Of a stretch of DNA of 60,339 nt, positions 26,213 to 34,765 are shown piece by piece (position 1 is the first letter of the stretch; each line of letters begins with the position of its first letter). The notes beneath the pieces are model-generated. The model was not told the DNA's origin and ran no database searches. It was given only the letters and a program-made list of their open reading frames with translations. The translations under genes were made by a program, and so were the position numbers. The stretch is from CAIVAT01 sp037141055 (GTDB lineage Bacteria; Bacteroidota; Bacteroidia; Bacteroidales; FEN-979): NCBI GenBank assembly GCA_037141055.1, contig JBAXDH010000008.1, forward strand, positions 1 through 60,339. The letters run 5' to 3'.

Positions 26213-26869
26213 ATGAGCGCACGTTCATTGATCATTGCTGCCCTTAGATCAACGAGTTGCAGGCAGCTCAATTTCCAGACTGGTGCAGTAAACATCAATG
26301 CTCCGGCTTATGGGACCATTGCCATGTGTGTGGAGAACAGGCAGATCCAGGTTGTGCTTTCAAGTGTGTTTCCTTCAACCCATGCGATGTACCACAAAGC
26401 TTTTAACTGTTTTGTTACAGGAAATTCACCCAGTCAAAATCTTATCATACATGAAGCAACCCATGCAATAAACGACTGGTACCGTCGCAGCATTCAGGAT
26501 GTTGACGATGAAGTAAGTGCTTACCTGGCTCAAATGATTTTCCTGTTTAGCCAAAACTTATCCTTACAACGTTCGATGATCCAGCCGCAGGTTGTTTCAA
26601 ATACCAGGCAGGTTATGGCCCTTTGCCGCACCGATGAACGGTATTGCAATTCTGCGGCGTTGGGCCTTGCAGCAGGGATCGCCATCAATTTTTTATCCGG
26701 AGGCCGGATAGACAGAAGTACGTTGCGTCCATTGTGGGACGCTCTAAACCGTGATCCTGATACGCACCGAAACCCCTCGAGCACGCTCCGTTCATACAAC
26801 GGAATCAGCCGTACCGGTATTCCCGAAGCGATGCTTCGCGATTACCAGGGGACCATTGTTGAAAATTAA
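26213..26869 (+). CDS. HExxH metallopeptidase-like protein, candidate effector
   Basis: 218 residues, no signal peptide. The core is LIIHEATHAINDWY (H80, E81, H84) with DDEVSAYLAQ 16 residues later (E100), the E-x-x-A layout of gluzincin-type zinc proteases. A short glycine-rich helix (~145-160) follows. Six Cys are present, unusual for a cytoplasmic protein and compatible with periplasmic action. It shares the HExxH theme with the gene before it but not its sequence. A TATCTTTA promoter-like box lies at 26139-26146. Confidence 0.8.
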   Translation: MSARSLIIAALRSTSCRQLNFQTGAVNINAPAYGTIAMCVENRQIQVVLSSVFPSTHAMYHKAFNCFVTGNSPSQNLIIHEATHAINDWYRRSIQDVDDEVSAYLAQMIFLFSQNLSLQRSMIQPQVVSNTRQVMALCRTDERYCNSAALGLAAGIAINFLSGGRIDRSTLRPLWDALNRDPDTHRNPSSTLRSYNGISRTGIPEAMLRDYQGTIVEN

Positions 26870-26916
26870 ACCGTTTTGCCTTTCTTTCGGCAAAAATCAC
26901 CCTGCATATTGGATTG

Positions 26917-27354
26917 CTACCTGAAAGCTTCAAGCCGCGGACAATTTGAATATAACCCGGCACTGCCACCCCCGCCACGAACGATGTCTTCAACAAATGC
27001 TGCGCAGTTATGGGGAAGTATCATCCATCGCCACTGCTTCAGCATCACTTCGACCAGTCTTTTTACGGCACCGTCAGGGTTAGGGATCCGAACCTCATAC
27101 CGGGTGATCTCTTCTTTCTCCGTCTCTCTTAAATAGCGTAAATATCCCGTCTCGCTCATGATACGGGGGAAGTCATTTAATCCGGCAACCTGGAAATATG
27201 ATCCATCGCTGGAAGAAATTGCATAAACGCTCGGAACAAACAATAGGGCATGACCACATGGATTGGGAAATGTGCCGCTTACGATTACCGCATAAACAAC
27301 GGAGAAGTCGAGATTGGATGGAGTGTATGTCAGAATTTCACCTTCATAAGCCAT
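26917..27354 (-). CDS. Permuted NlpC/P60-like protein, candidate effector
   Basis: 145 residues, no signal peptide. The His comes before the Cys: PCGHALLFV (H35) and HNCAAFVEDIVRGGG (C117). This is the order of circularly permuted NlpC/P60 enzymes (YiiX, LRAT-like), where NC begins the catalytic helix. Such folds cleave peptidoglycan peptides or lipids. A strong AGGAGG site (27362-27367) precedes the ATG, with a TATCTTTG box further up. It closes the cluster of putative hydrolases behind the T6SS. Confidence 0.75.
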   Translation of the reverse strand: MAYEGEILTYTPSNLDFSVVYAVIVSGTFPNPCGHALLFVPSVYAISSSDGSYFQVAGLNDFPRIMSETGYLRYLRETEKEEITRYEVRIPNPDGAVKRLVEVMLKQWRWMILPHNCAAFVEDIVRGGGGSAGLYSNCPRLEAFR

Positions 27355-27435
27355 GGTTCATCCTCCTATATTCTTTAATGCTAAGGTTTTCCATAATATT
27401 TATTTTTGAATTGTGTATTTTGATTGGAATAAAAT

Positions 27436-27443
27436 CAAAGATA
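27436..27443 (-). promoter_or_regulatory. TATCTTTG -7 box before the NlpC/P60-like gene
   Basis: Third copy of this octamer on the minus strand in the T6SS region, 82 nt before the ATG. Confidence 0.45.
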
Positions 27444-27533
27444 CAACCAAGATAATGCGTATTACATGATTCCGGGTATTTTATTTATCATAAAGACACG
27501 AACTCATGTCTGTCGGAGTTTTTGCATAAACAC

Positions 27534-27541
27534 TACCTTTG
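27534..27541 (+). promoter_or_regulatory. TACCTTTG -7 box before rlmI
   Basis: Matches TAnnTTTG, 60 nt before the ATG of the rRNA methyltransferase gene. Confidence 0.4.
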
Positions 27542-27600
27542 TCTTTTCAGTCATCATCGGGTTTTAGTATCCTGCTCATCCGATTTAATCTATCCCAGCC

Positions 27601-28893
27601 ATGGTAAAACAGCCAAAGATAATCCTGAAGTTCGGCAAAGAGGCCGCCGTAAAACGATTTCATCCCTGGATTTTCTCGGGAGCCATTGACAGCGTAGAGG
27701 GAGCGCCACGCGAGGGCGATGTGGTTGAAGTGCTGAGCTCCCGCAAGGAGTTCCTGGCCTTCGGGCATTACCTGCCGGGATCGATCGCAGTCAAGATATT
27801 TTCGTTTGAACAATGCAGAATAAACGATGATTTCTGGAAAGCAAAACTGAAATCAGCCTTTCAGTTGCGGGTAAGGCTGGGCGTGACCAGCGGAACTGTC
27901 GCAAATGCATACCGCCTGGTTTTCTCGGAAGGAGATTTATTGCCAGGGCTCATCATCGACTATTACAACGGCGTTGCAGTGATCCAGGCTCATTCGGTTG
28001 CCATGTATGGGCTTTTGCCTGTATTTACGGAGGCTCTTCGTGAAATATACGGCGAAAATCTTGTGGCGGTTTATGATAAAAGTTCGGACACCATGGAGAA
28101 ATCCAAACTCATCACCCGCAACTCCAAACTTTTCCTCAAAGATGAAAACCCGCCTGTCAGCGATCTGTCAGGTCCGCCCGCCCGCCCCTCCGTCCGGCCA
28201 CCTGCACAGCCTGCCAGTGAATCCACAGACCATTTCCTCCTCGGCACTTCCGGACCGGTCGAGATCCTCGAAACCGGCCACCGTTTTTCAGTGGATTTTG
28301 TCCGAGGACAGAAAACCGGTTTTTTCCTTGATCAGCGGGGAAACCGGATGTTCGCCCAGTTCTATGCAAAAGATAAAAAAGTCCTCAACGCATTCTGCTA
28401 TTCAGGCGCGTTCTCGGTGTATGCGCTGAAAGGCGGGGCAAAAATGGTGCATTCTGTTGACAGTTCCAGGCTGGCGATTGAGTGGACGGAGGAAAATGTC
28501 CTGCTGAGCGGTTGCGACAGGAGTCGCCACAAGTCCTTTGTTGCTGATGTGAAACGGCACCTGGTGGAGACGAGTGAAAAATACGACATGATCATTCTCG
28601 ATCCGCCCGCTTTTGCCAAGACGCATCATGTAACCAACAACGCTTTGCATGCCTATGTGCATATCAATGCGGAGGCAATGAAACGGTTGAATCCGGGTGG
28701 GATACTGTTCACTTTTTCATGTTCACAACCAATCTCCAGGGAGATGTTCCGGTCGGCCATTCAGTCGGCAGCTATTGAAACCGGCAGGCAGGTGCGGATA
28801 TTGCACCAGCTTTCGCAGGGGCCCGACCATCCTGTAAACATTTGCCATCCCGAAGGGGAGTACCTCAAAGGATTGATCCTGTCGGTAGAATAA
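27601..28893 (+). CDS. rlmI: 23S rRNA m5C methyltransferase, RlmI family
   Basis: 430 residues: an N-terminal PUA domain (to ~75, with FHPWIFSGAIDSVEG and GDVVEV), an RFM/THUMP-like middle, and a Rossmann methyltransferase with NAFCYSGAFSVYAL (~263), an ILDPPAFAK motif (~331) and the catalytic-site FSCS (~371). RlmI methylates C1962 of 23S rRNA in E. coli. A low-complexity insert rich in Pro, Arg and Ser (~190-205, GPPARPSVRPPAQPAS) lies between the PUA-proximal part and the catalytic domain and is not part of the usual family. Otherwise the length is slightly above the family's ~395. Confidence 0.9.
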   Translation: MVKQPKIILKFGKEAAVKRFHPWIFSGAIDSVEGAPREGDVVEVLSSRKEFLAFGHYLPGSIAVKIFSFEQCRINDDFWKAKLKSAFQLRVRLGVTSGTVANAYRLVFSEGDLLPGLIIDYYNGVAVIQAHSVAMYGLLPVFTEALREIYGENLVAVYDKSSDTMEKSKLITRNSKLFLKDENPPVSDLSGPPARPSVRPPAQPASESTDHFLLGTSGPVEILETGHRFSVDFVRGQKTGFFLDQRGNRMFAQFYAKDKKVLNAFCYSGAFSVYALKGGAKMVHSVDSSRLAIEWTEENVLLSGCDRSRHKSFVADVKRHLVETSEKYDMIILDPPAFAKTHHVTNNALHAYVHINAEAMKRLNPGGILFTFSCSQPISREMFRSAIQSAAIETGRQVRILHQLSQGPDHPVNICHPEGEYLKGLILSVE

Positions 28894-29019
28894 TACCGAT
28901 CAGCCGACACGAATTGTGAGGTCAAACATGAGCCGCAAGTACGGATATTTCATAGAAAAGGGATTTTGATGAGACAATCATGCCTTTTTTATTTTAACCG
29001 TATATTTGTGAAATAATCA

Positions 29020-30252
29020 ATGACAGTGAGCGCGGAAAACCCTTATCCATCCGGCTTCTCCTCTTTCTGGCGGTTGGATCCCAACGTAACTTTCCTGAAT
29101 CACGGCTCTTTTGGAGCATGCCCCGGGGTTATTCTTGATAAGCAAACGGAATACCGCAACCGGCTTGAATCCCAGCCAGTCCGGTTTTTTATCCGGGAGA
29201 TGAGGGATATCTTCGACAATTCCCGGCATACCGTTGCCCGTTTTGCCAATTCACGGCCTGAAGACCTGGTATTTGTTCAGAATGCGTCCTCCGGTGTAAA
29301 TACTGTGTTGAGGTCACTGAAGTTCAACCCGGGCGATGAAATCCTGCATACCAGCCACATTTACGGTGCCTGCAGGCGTCTGCTTGAATATGTTGCCGGT
29401 GAAACGGGCGCAATACTTGTCGAAGCCGGATATGATTTCCCGGTTGCTTCACCGGAGGTAATTGTTCAGTCCATTGTGGCGAAAGTCACCCCGAGGACGC
29501 GCATTGCCCTGGTTGATCATATTTCGTCTGCCACTGCGCTCATTCACCCGGTGGAAGCTATCGTGAGGGAACTGGATAAACGTGGGGTTGATACGATAAT
29601 AGACGGAGCGCATGCCCTTGGGAACATTCCGCTTGACCTTGACGGAATCGGCGCTGCCTATTACATATCGAATTGCCACAAATGGCTGTGTTCCCCAAAA
29701 AGTGCGGCAATCCTGCATGTAAGGCGCGACAGGCAGGACGGCATTGTTCCCGTTGTGATCAGTCATGCCGGGCATGAAGCAATGCCCTTTGATGAAAGGT
29801 TTTTCTGGCCGGGGACCATTGATCCCACTGCGGCGCTTTGTGTTGCGGATGCCATAGAGTATATGGCATCTTTAATGCCGGGAGGATGGCCTGCCATCAT
29901 GAAGCGCAACCGCGAATTATGCCTGGAGGCAAGAACGATGATCTGCAAAATGCTGGACATTTCGACGCCCTGCCCTGATGAAATGATTGCAAGCATGGCG
30001 ACCATACCTTTGAAAGGGACTAGTTTGGCTTACCCATTCGGTTACATGGGGTTTCATCCTGTACAGGAAACTCTTATGCAGGAATACCATATTGAAATTC
30101 CCGTTTGGAACTGGTTATCACCCCCGTCGACCCTGATCAGGATATCCGTTCAACTTTACAATTCCTTGGATCAATATAATTACCTGGGATTTGCGCTGAT
30201 GGATTCACATAAAAACATGAAAAATATTTCCCGCAGACGAACGACTGTTTAA
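29020..30252 (+). CDS. Class V aminotransferase-fold PLP enzyme (isopenicillin N epimerase-like)
   Basis: 410 residues. Fold-type I PLP enzyme of the NifS/class V group: FLNHGSFGACP near the start, QNASSGVNTVLR phosphate region, DGAHALGNIPLDL (PLP-pyridine Asp), and the Schiff-base Lys in SNCHKW (~221). The opening FLNHGSFG and this order match the isopenicillin N epimerase-like branch rather than cysteine desulfurases. Reaction on its substrate is unknown. A TATATTTG box (29001-29008) sits only 11 nt before the ATG, implying a very short leader. The stop falls inside a dispersed repeat (30243-30259), so the last few residues (RRRTTV) may be repeat-derived. Confidence 0.88.
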   Translation: MTVSAENPYPSGFSSFWRLDPNVTFLNHGSFGACPGVILDKQTEYRNRLESQPVRFFIREMRDIFDNSRHTVARFANSRPEDLVFVQNASSGVNTVLRSLKFNPGDEILHTSHIYGACRRLLEYVAGETGAILVEAGYDFPVASPEVIVQSIVAKVTPRTRIALVDHISSATALIHPVEAIVRELDKRGVDTIIDGAHALGNIPLDLDGIGAAYYISNCHKWLCSPKSAAILHVRRDRQDGIVPVVISHAGHEAMPFDERFFWPGTIDPTAALCVADAIEYMASLMPGGWPAIMKRNRELCLEARTMICKMLDISTPCPDEMIASMATIPLKGTSLAYPFGYMGFHPVQETLMQEYHIEIPVWNWLSPPSTLIRISVQLYNSLDQYNYLGFALMDSHKNMKNISRRRTTV

Positions 30253-30259
30253 ATTTTAT
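30243..30259. repeat. Dispersed 17-bp repeat, copy 1
   Basis: GACTGTTTAAATTTTAT is identical to 38691-38707, and similarity continues for about 35 more bases (both go on to a C-rich GACCCC stretch). A shorter variant (GACTGTTTAATTTTA) occurs at 43024. This copy supplies the stop of the PLP enzyme and abuts the truncated end of the M4 peptidase remnant. Confidence 0.8.
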
Positions 30260-30734
30260 TGATTGCTACTGTTTAATGACCCCTCCACGGCACCTTCCTG
30301 GTTTTGCGGATTGAACATCGCCCGCGAAACATCCACCATCATATAGTTTCCACCTTGCAGGTATGCGTGTACGGTACGGTTGACCCCGTTCAGGTCGGCA
30401 CCTGTTGCGGTGACGTCGCCATCTGTTTGCGTGTTGTCGTAAAAATGGATGACCGATCCGGTTGTGGTGTCCACAAAGTATTGAGGTAAACCTCTGCGCC
30501 GTATACAGGCACCCCTTTGTATACCTGCTGCATTTTAACATGGCTGATCCCCAGTTCGCCGGTGTTTATGTTTTTAATGATGAACTCTGAACTGGCATCC
30601 TTAATCCGGAGGTCGGTGCGGATGGCCTCAAGGTATTCAAAACAGGCAGCTTCCAGGCCGATGGAGGCTTTTAATGATTTGGAATTGACCGCAAACGGAC
30701 CGGTTTGCCCTGTAACGGTTGAACCCATTGCCAC
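30256..30734 (-). pseudogene. Remnant of a thermolysin-type (M4) peptidase
   Basis: The 5' part encodes an FTP propeptide (HVKMQQVYKGVPVYGAEVYLN). At about 30480-30486 the frame breaks: VYLN runs into NTLWT in one frame, while YFVDTTTGSVI continues in another, joining the FTP end directly to the end of the PepSY domain. The next part (DLNGVNRTVHAYLQGGNYMM) is the first piece of the catalytic domain; everything after, including HExxH, is missing because the sequence runs into the repeat at 30243-30259. So an internal deletion and a 3' truncation are both visible. Clearly non-functional. Confidence 0.8.
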
Positions 30735-30781
30735 GAACAGAAAAGCACGGCAAAAACAAGTATACGATTTGGTTTTTAAGG

Positions 30782-31198
30782 TTAAAAAATTGAAATGAGG
30801 TATTGGTAAAATGCATTTATGCTTTGAGGAGGAGGCACCCCCGATTCACCCCAGGTGATTTCGCCGGATTTGTGCGGCTGCTTGAATTTCAGGTAGTAGG
30901 TCATGTTGCCCGGATGCCTGAATTTTATCGTGTCAAGGCCAAGTTCCGCTGCCTTTTGAAAAATCTCTTTCGACTGAGACCTTTTCAGGTTCCTGATTTC
31001 CTTCCATTCCCCTTTCAATCCTTTGCTCAGGAAAAGAGAACCGTTGTCGAGCAAAACGTACTCCTTCAGCATGCCTGAAACCCCTCCGCTGGAGCCAACC
31101 ACAATTTGCGAACCTTTGTGATTCTTCGGAGTTACCAGGGCTGGTTTACATGACAAAAGCAATGGCAGAAGGCAGAACAGGGCAAGAATTTGTTTCAT
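30782..31198 (-). CDS. Small lipoprotein of unknown function
   Basis: 138 residues with signal peptide MKQILALFCLLPLLLSC (lipobox LLSC). The mature part has a GSSGGVSG glycine-rich strand, then a beta domain (YVLLDNGSLFLSKG, MTYYLKFKQPHKSGEITWGE). It resembles small Bacteroidota lipoproteins of unknown function. It lies just upstream (47 nt) of the M4 peptidase remnant on the same strand, possibly once its operon partner. Confidence 0.8.
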   Translation of the reverse strand: MKQILALFCLLPLLLSCKPALVTPKNHKGSQIVVGSSGGVSGMLKEYVLLDNGSLFLSKGLKGEWKEIRNLKRSQSKEIFQKAAELGLDTIKFRHPGNMTYYLKFKQPHKSGEITWGESGVPPPQSINAFYQYLISIF

Positions 31199-31340
31199 AG
31201 ACAGGGGGATTGTAGAAATTCAGTACGAATATACATCAGTAAATAAATCAGACCAAATAAATTAAATGGTAATAAATACACAATGAATTTTTTAAATGCC
31301 GGTTCTGGACTGCATCCTGAATAAACCGTGAAATACTTGT

Positions 31341-31348
31341 TATCTTTG
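31341..31348 (+). promoter_or_regulatory. TATCTTTG -7 box before the acyl-CoA ligase
   Basis: TAnnTTTG match. Transcription would start near 31355, which favours the ATG at 31375 over 31357 as the start of the next gene. Confidence 0.4.
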
Positions 31349-31374
31349 CTCTTCAAATGCAATCCTTCTGCAAA

Positions 31375-33282
31375 ATGAACACACTCCTTCATTTTTTTAA
31401 CCAGAGTGTTGAAAGGTTTCATGATAACGTCTATTTGTGGGAAAACAATGGCGATGGATACAAGGGTGCCACGTATGGCGGGATCCGCGCCAGTGTTTAC
31501 AGGCTTGCGGCGGGACTGATTTCGCTCGGCATTTCCAGGGGAGACCGGGTTGCCCTGCTTTCCGAGGCCCGGAATGACTGGGTTATAAGTGAATTTGGCG
31601 TTTTATTCGCGGGGGCAGTCAATGTTCCTTTATCTGTCAGAATAAACGAGCCGGGGGAGATAAAATTCAGGCTGAAGCATTCCGGGGCCCGGATGATCAT
31701 TGTATCAGGTAACCATCTTCATAAGATGCGCCGGATCAGGGCCGACATTCCGTCGCTGGAGAAAATCATTGTGCTTGATGACATTCCTTTAAACGGCAGT
31801 GACGAGATACTCCTGGCAACCGTGCTTTCTGCCGGCGATTTGTTCCTTGCCGCACATCCTGATGTTATCAATGCAACCACTGCTTCCGTTTTGCCGGATG
31901 ATCCTGCAAACATCAGCTACACCTCCGGCACGACAGCCGATCCCAAGGGGATCATTCTCACGCACCGGAATTATGTTGCCAACATCGAGCAGGGCTATTC
32001 GCTGATGGATATTTCGGAAAGTTTCACAACCCTCCTGGTTCTTCCGTGGGACCATGCTTTCGCCCATACGGCAGGAATATATTGTTTCATGGGGAAAGGG
32101 GCATCCATCGCATCGGTGCAATCGGGGAAAGTGCCCCTCGAAGCATTGAAAAACATTGCAAAAAACATCAGCGAAATAAGGCCTTTCCTGTTGTTCAGCG
32201 TTCCGGCCATTGCAAAAAATTTTAAAAAGAATATTGAGAAATCGATCAGGGAAAAAGGTGCATTTGCCGCATTTTTATTCAGCGTTGCCCTGAAAGTTGC
32301 TTATACCTATAACGGCAACGGGTGGAATAAAGGGGGCGGATTGAAATTCCTCCTTAAACCTGTTCTCAGCCTCTTTGATTTCCTTCTTTTCCGAAAGATC
32401 CGGGAAGGATTTGGCGGCAGGCTTCAGTTCTTCATCGGGGGAGGGGCATTGCTCAACATGGAATTTCAGAAATTCTTCTACGCAATCGGAATTCCGATGC
32501 TGCAGGGTTATGGCCTTACGGAAGCCTCGCCTTTTATTTCAGCCAATTCCCTGAAAAGACATAAACTGGGATCTTCAGGATACCTGGTGGCAAACCTCGA
32601 TCTGAAGATCTGCAATGAGCAAGGCAAAACACTTTTGCAGGGAGAAAAAGGAGAAATTGTGGTCAGAGGAGATAACGTCATGGCCGGCTACTGGAAAAAT
32701 GAAGAGGCCACGCTCGACACTGTGAAAGAGGGCTGGCTGCATACCGGTGACATGGGGTACATGGACCCGGATGGATTTCTTTATGTCCTTGGCCGCTTCA
32801 AGAGCCTTCTCATTGCCGACGACGGCGAGAAATACAGTCCAGAAGGCATGGAAGAGGCATTTTGCGCCCAGTCGGTGTACATTGAACAATGCATGCTTTA
32901 CAATAACCAGGACCCCTATACGGTTGTTCTCATCGTTCCGAACAGGGAGGCCCTTCTGCGCTGTCTCCGGGAGAAGGAGGCCGATCCTGCCTCCGACGAA
33001 GGGCAAAAGGTTGCGCTTGGAAAAATTGACCAGGAACTCCGGGAATATAAAGCAGGTGGCAAATACGGGACAATGTTCCCGCAACGCTGGCTCCCGGCAG
33101 CAACATGTATTCTAGAAGAACCGTTCACAGAGGAAAACCAGTTGCTTAATTTCCAGCTGAAGATTGTCCGGGGGAAGGTGACGGAGCGCTGCCGGGATGA
33201 AATCAAATACCTGTTCACACCGGAAGGGAAGTCCTTGCTGAACGACCGGAATATGGCGGCCATCGCAAAGATATTGGCCTGA
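31375..33282 (+). CDS. Long-chain acyl-CoA ligase (AMP-dependent synthetase)
   Basis: 635 residues from ATG 31375 (31357 is possible but would be nearly leaderless given the promoter box). Adenylating-enzyme motifs are in order: ISYTSGTTADPKGIILTHRN (~180-200), GYGLTEASP (~385), GWLHTGDMGYMDPDGFLYVLGR (~455-480). Length and the ~70-residue C-terminal extension match long-chain acyl-CoA ligases (FadD15-like), acting at the membrane to activate fatty acids. The usual C-terminal catalytic Lys region is replaced by KSLLIADDGEKYSPE as in that branch. Confidence 0.9.
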   Translation: MNTLLHFFNQSVERFHDNVYLWENNGDGYKGATYGGIRASVYRLAAGLISLGISRGDRVALLSEARNDWVISEFGVLFAGAVNVPLSVRINEPGEIKFRLKHSGARMIIVSGNHLHKMRRIRADIPSLEKIIVLDDIPLNGSDEILLATVLSAGDLFLAAHPDVINATTASVLPDDPANISYTSGTTADPKGIILTHRNYVANIEQGYSLMDISESFTTLLVLPWDHAFAHTAGIYCFMGKGASIASVQSGKVPLEALKNIAKNISEIRPFLLFSVPAIAKNFKKNIEKSIREKGAFAAFLFSVALKVAYTYNGNGWNKGGGLKFLLKPVLSLFDFLLFRKIREGFGGRLQFFIGGGALLNMEFQKFFYAIGIPMLQGYGLTEASPFISANSLKRHKLGSSGYLVANLDLKICNEQGKTLLQGEKGEIVVRGDNVMAGYWKNEEATLDTVKEGWLHTGDMGYMDPDGFLYVLGRFKSLLIADDGEKYSPEGMEEAFCAQSVYIEQCMLYNNQDPYTVVLIVPNREALLRCLREKEADPASDEGQKVALGKIDQELREYKAGGKYGTMFPQRWLPAATCILEEPFTEENQLLNFQLKIVRGKVTERCRDEIKYLFTPEGKSLLNDRNMAAIAKILA

Positions 33283-33318
33283 AGTGCCGGGTTTATAGCA
33301 GCCGATTCTGCATCAGTT

Positions 33319-34671
33319 TCACTTCAGGGTTTGCAGGATCTCTTTCAGCAACTGGTTAAAGTTCATTCCCCCGGCCGATTTTGGGGAGTAACCAAGTACA
33401 ACCACCACCAGGTTTTTTGACGGAATGATGAAAATGCGCTGGCCGTCGTGGCCGTTGCATGAAAACATGTCGGGCGGGGCGGATGGATAGTATTTTCTGC
33501 TGTTCACCCAGAAGAACGAACCATAATTGCCCTTGCTGTGCGCGGCAGGGGTGGTGGTATAGCCAACCCATCCCGCGGGTAAAATACGTTCGCTGCCGAA
33601 AATGCCATCACGGAGGTAAAGCATGCCGAACCTTGCATAATCCCGCGCTGTGGCATAGATGTACGAAGATCCTGCCATGGTTCCCGATGGGTCGGTTTCA
33701 AAAACCGCATCGGGCATTCCTGTTTTTTCAAACAACCGGGTGCGGGCAAAGGAATAACAGGCGCTGTCGTTCCTGAACTTTTTGCGCATCAGGTAATTGA
33801 CGATATTGGTGGAGCCCGAAGAGTAATACCAGTGGCTTCCGGCAGGAAATTCAGGGGGCTGGTTGTATGCAAAACCGGCGAAATCACTGTTGTTGTAGAG
33901 CATCAGCGTTACGTCCGACCGGTTGCCATAGTCTTCGTTCCATTTCAGTCCGCTTTGCATCCTCATCAGGTCATCGATGGTGATGTTTTGCCGGGCATCG
34001 TTTTTCCAGGCCGGGATATCTGCCTTCTGCCGAACATCCAGCATTCCATCACCTGCCATGATTCCTGCCAGCGCATTGGTAAAACTTTTTGCCATCGACC
34101 AGCTGAGAAAGCGGGTTTTTGCATTGAATCCGGGCCTGTATTGTTCGGCGACAGGAATTCCGTTGTGAACCACCAGGAAAGCAAACGCCCGGCCTTTGTA
34201 GCTGTTGGAAATCATTAACTTCCGGGTGATTGCAGCAAGCCCTTCTTTGTCGATGCCGGTCTTTATATCGGGAATGACATTTCCCATCGGCCAGGCGATC
34301 GTGTCCTGGTTACAGCGGGAAGCGGCACGTAAGGGAAACGTTTGCTTTCTGAGCGCAGATTCATCCGTACCGCGAAGCAGGGTGCTTCCGAATCCTTCCC
34401 GGTATATGGCTTTTGATTTACCCCACAGGAACCGGCTTGTGACGCTTTTTTGCCGGTAATCGATGTTGCTGGTTACATATTTTATGAAGGAGAAATTGAG
34501 TTCTGAAACTTCAACGGCAGATGGATTCCTGTTGGAAACAAAAACCGCAGAGCACAGGTATTTTGCGGGATAGCCCGTGATGATGGGCAGCAGGGAGTTG
34601 ATGTAGATGATCCCACCGGCAACACCGGCTAATATTGCCAGGCCCGCAATGCGATAAATTTGCTTCTTCAT
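33319..34671 (-). CDS. Membrane-anchored serine hydrolase, beta-lactamase/class C family
   Basis: 450 residues with an N-terminal membrane helix (~7-30). The class C motif Ser-x-x-Lys is SMAK (~192), the second is YYSSGSTNI (Tyr-Ser-Ser), and an HDGQ/HGQ-type third motif occurs near the C-terminus. Proteins of this kind (EstB, Pbp4*-like) are esterases or D-aminopeptidases as often as beta-lactamases; the substrate is not readable. It converges with the acyl-CoA ligase, with 36 nt between the stops. Confidence 0.88.
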   Translation of the reverse strand: MKKQIYRIAGLAILAGVAGGIIYINSLLPIITGYPAKYLCSAVFVSNRNPSAVEVSELNFSFIKYVTSNIDYRQKSVTSRFLWGKSKAIYREGFGSTLLRGTDESALRKQTFPLRAASRCNQDTIAWPMGNVIPDIKTGIDKEGLAAITRKLMISNSYKGRAFAFLVVHNGIPVAEQYRPGFNAKTRFLSWSMAKSFTNALAGIMAGDGMLDVRQKADIPAWKNDARQNITIDDLMRMQSGLKWNEDYGNRSDVTLMLYNNSDFAGFAYNQPPEFPAGSHWYYSSGSTNIVNYLMRKKFRNDSACYSFARTRLFEKTGMPDAVFETDPSGTMAGSSYIYATARDYARFGMLYLRDGIFGSERILPAGWVGYTTTPAAHSKGNYGSFFWVNSRKYYPSAPPDMFSCNGHDGQRIFIIPSKNLVVVVLGYSPKSAGGMNFNQLLKEILQTLK

Positions 34672-34765
34672 TTACATGGATTCTCAAAAGGCGAAGTTAC
34701 GGAATTGGCGGATATGTTGGAAAAATGGCCACCTGGGATTTCTTCGCAGGAGCAGCCTGTCCGCC

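Noticed and set aside
33279..33327. Terminator between the convergent acyl-CoA ligase and serine hydrolase
   Set aside because: An 8-bp CTGAAGTG/CACTTCAG dyad is present, but it overlaps both stop codons, has a 33-nt loop and no T-run.
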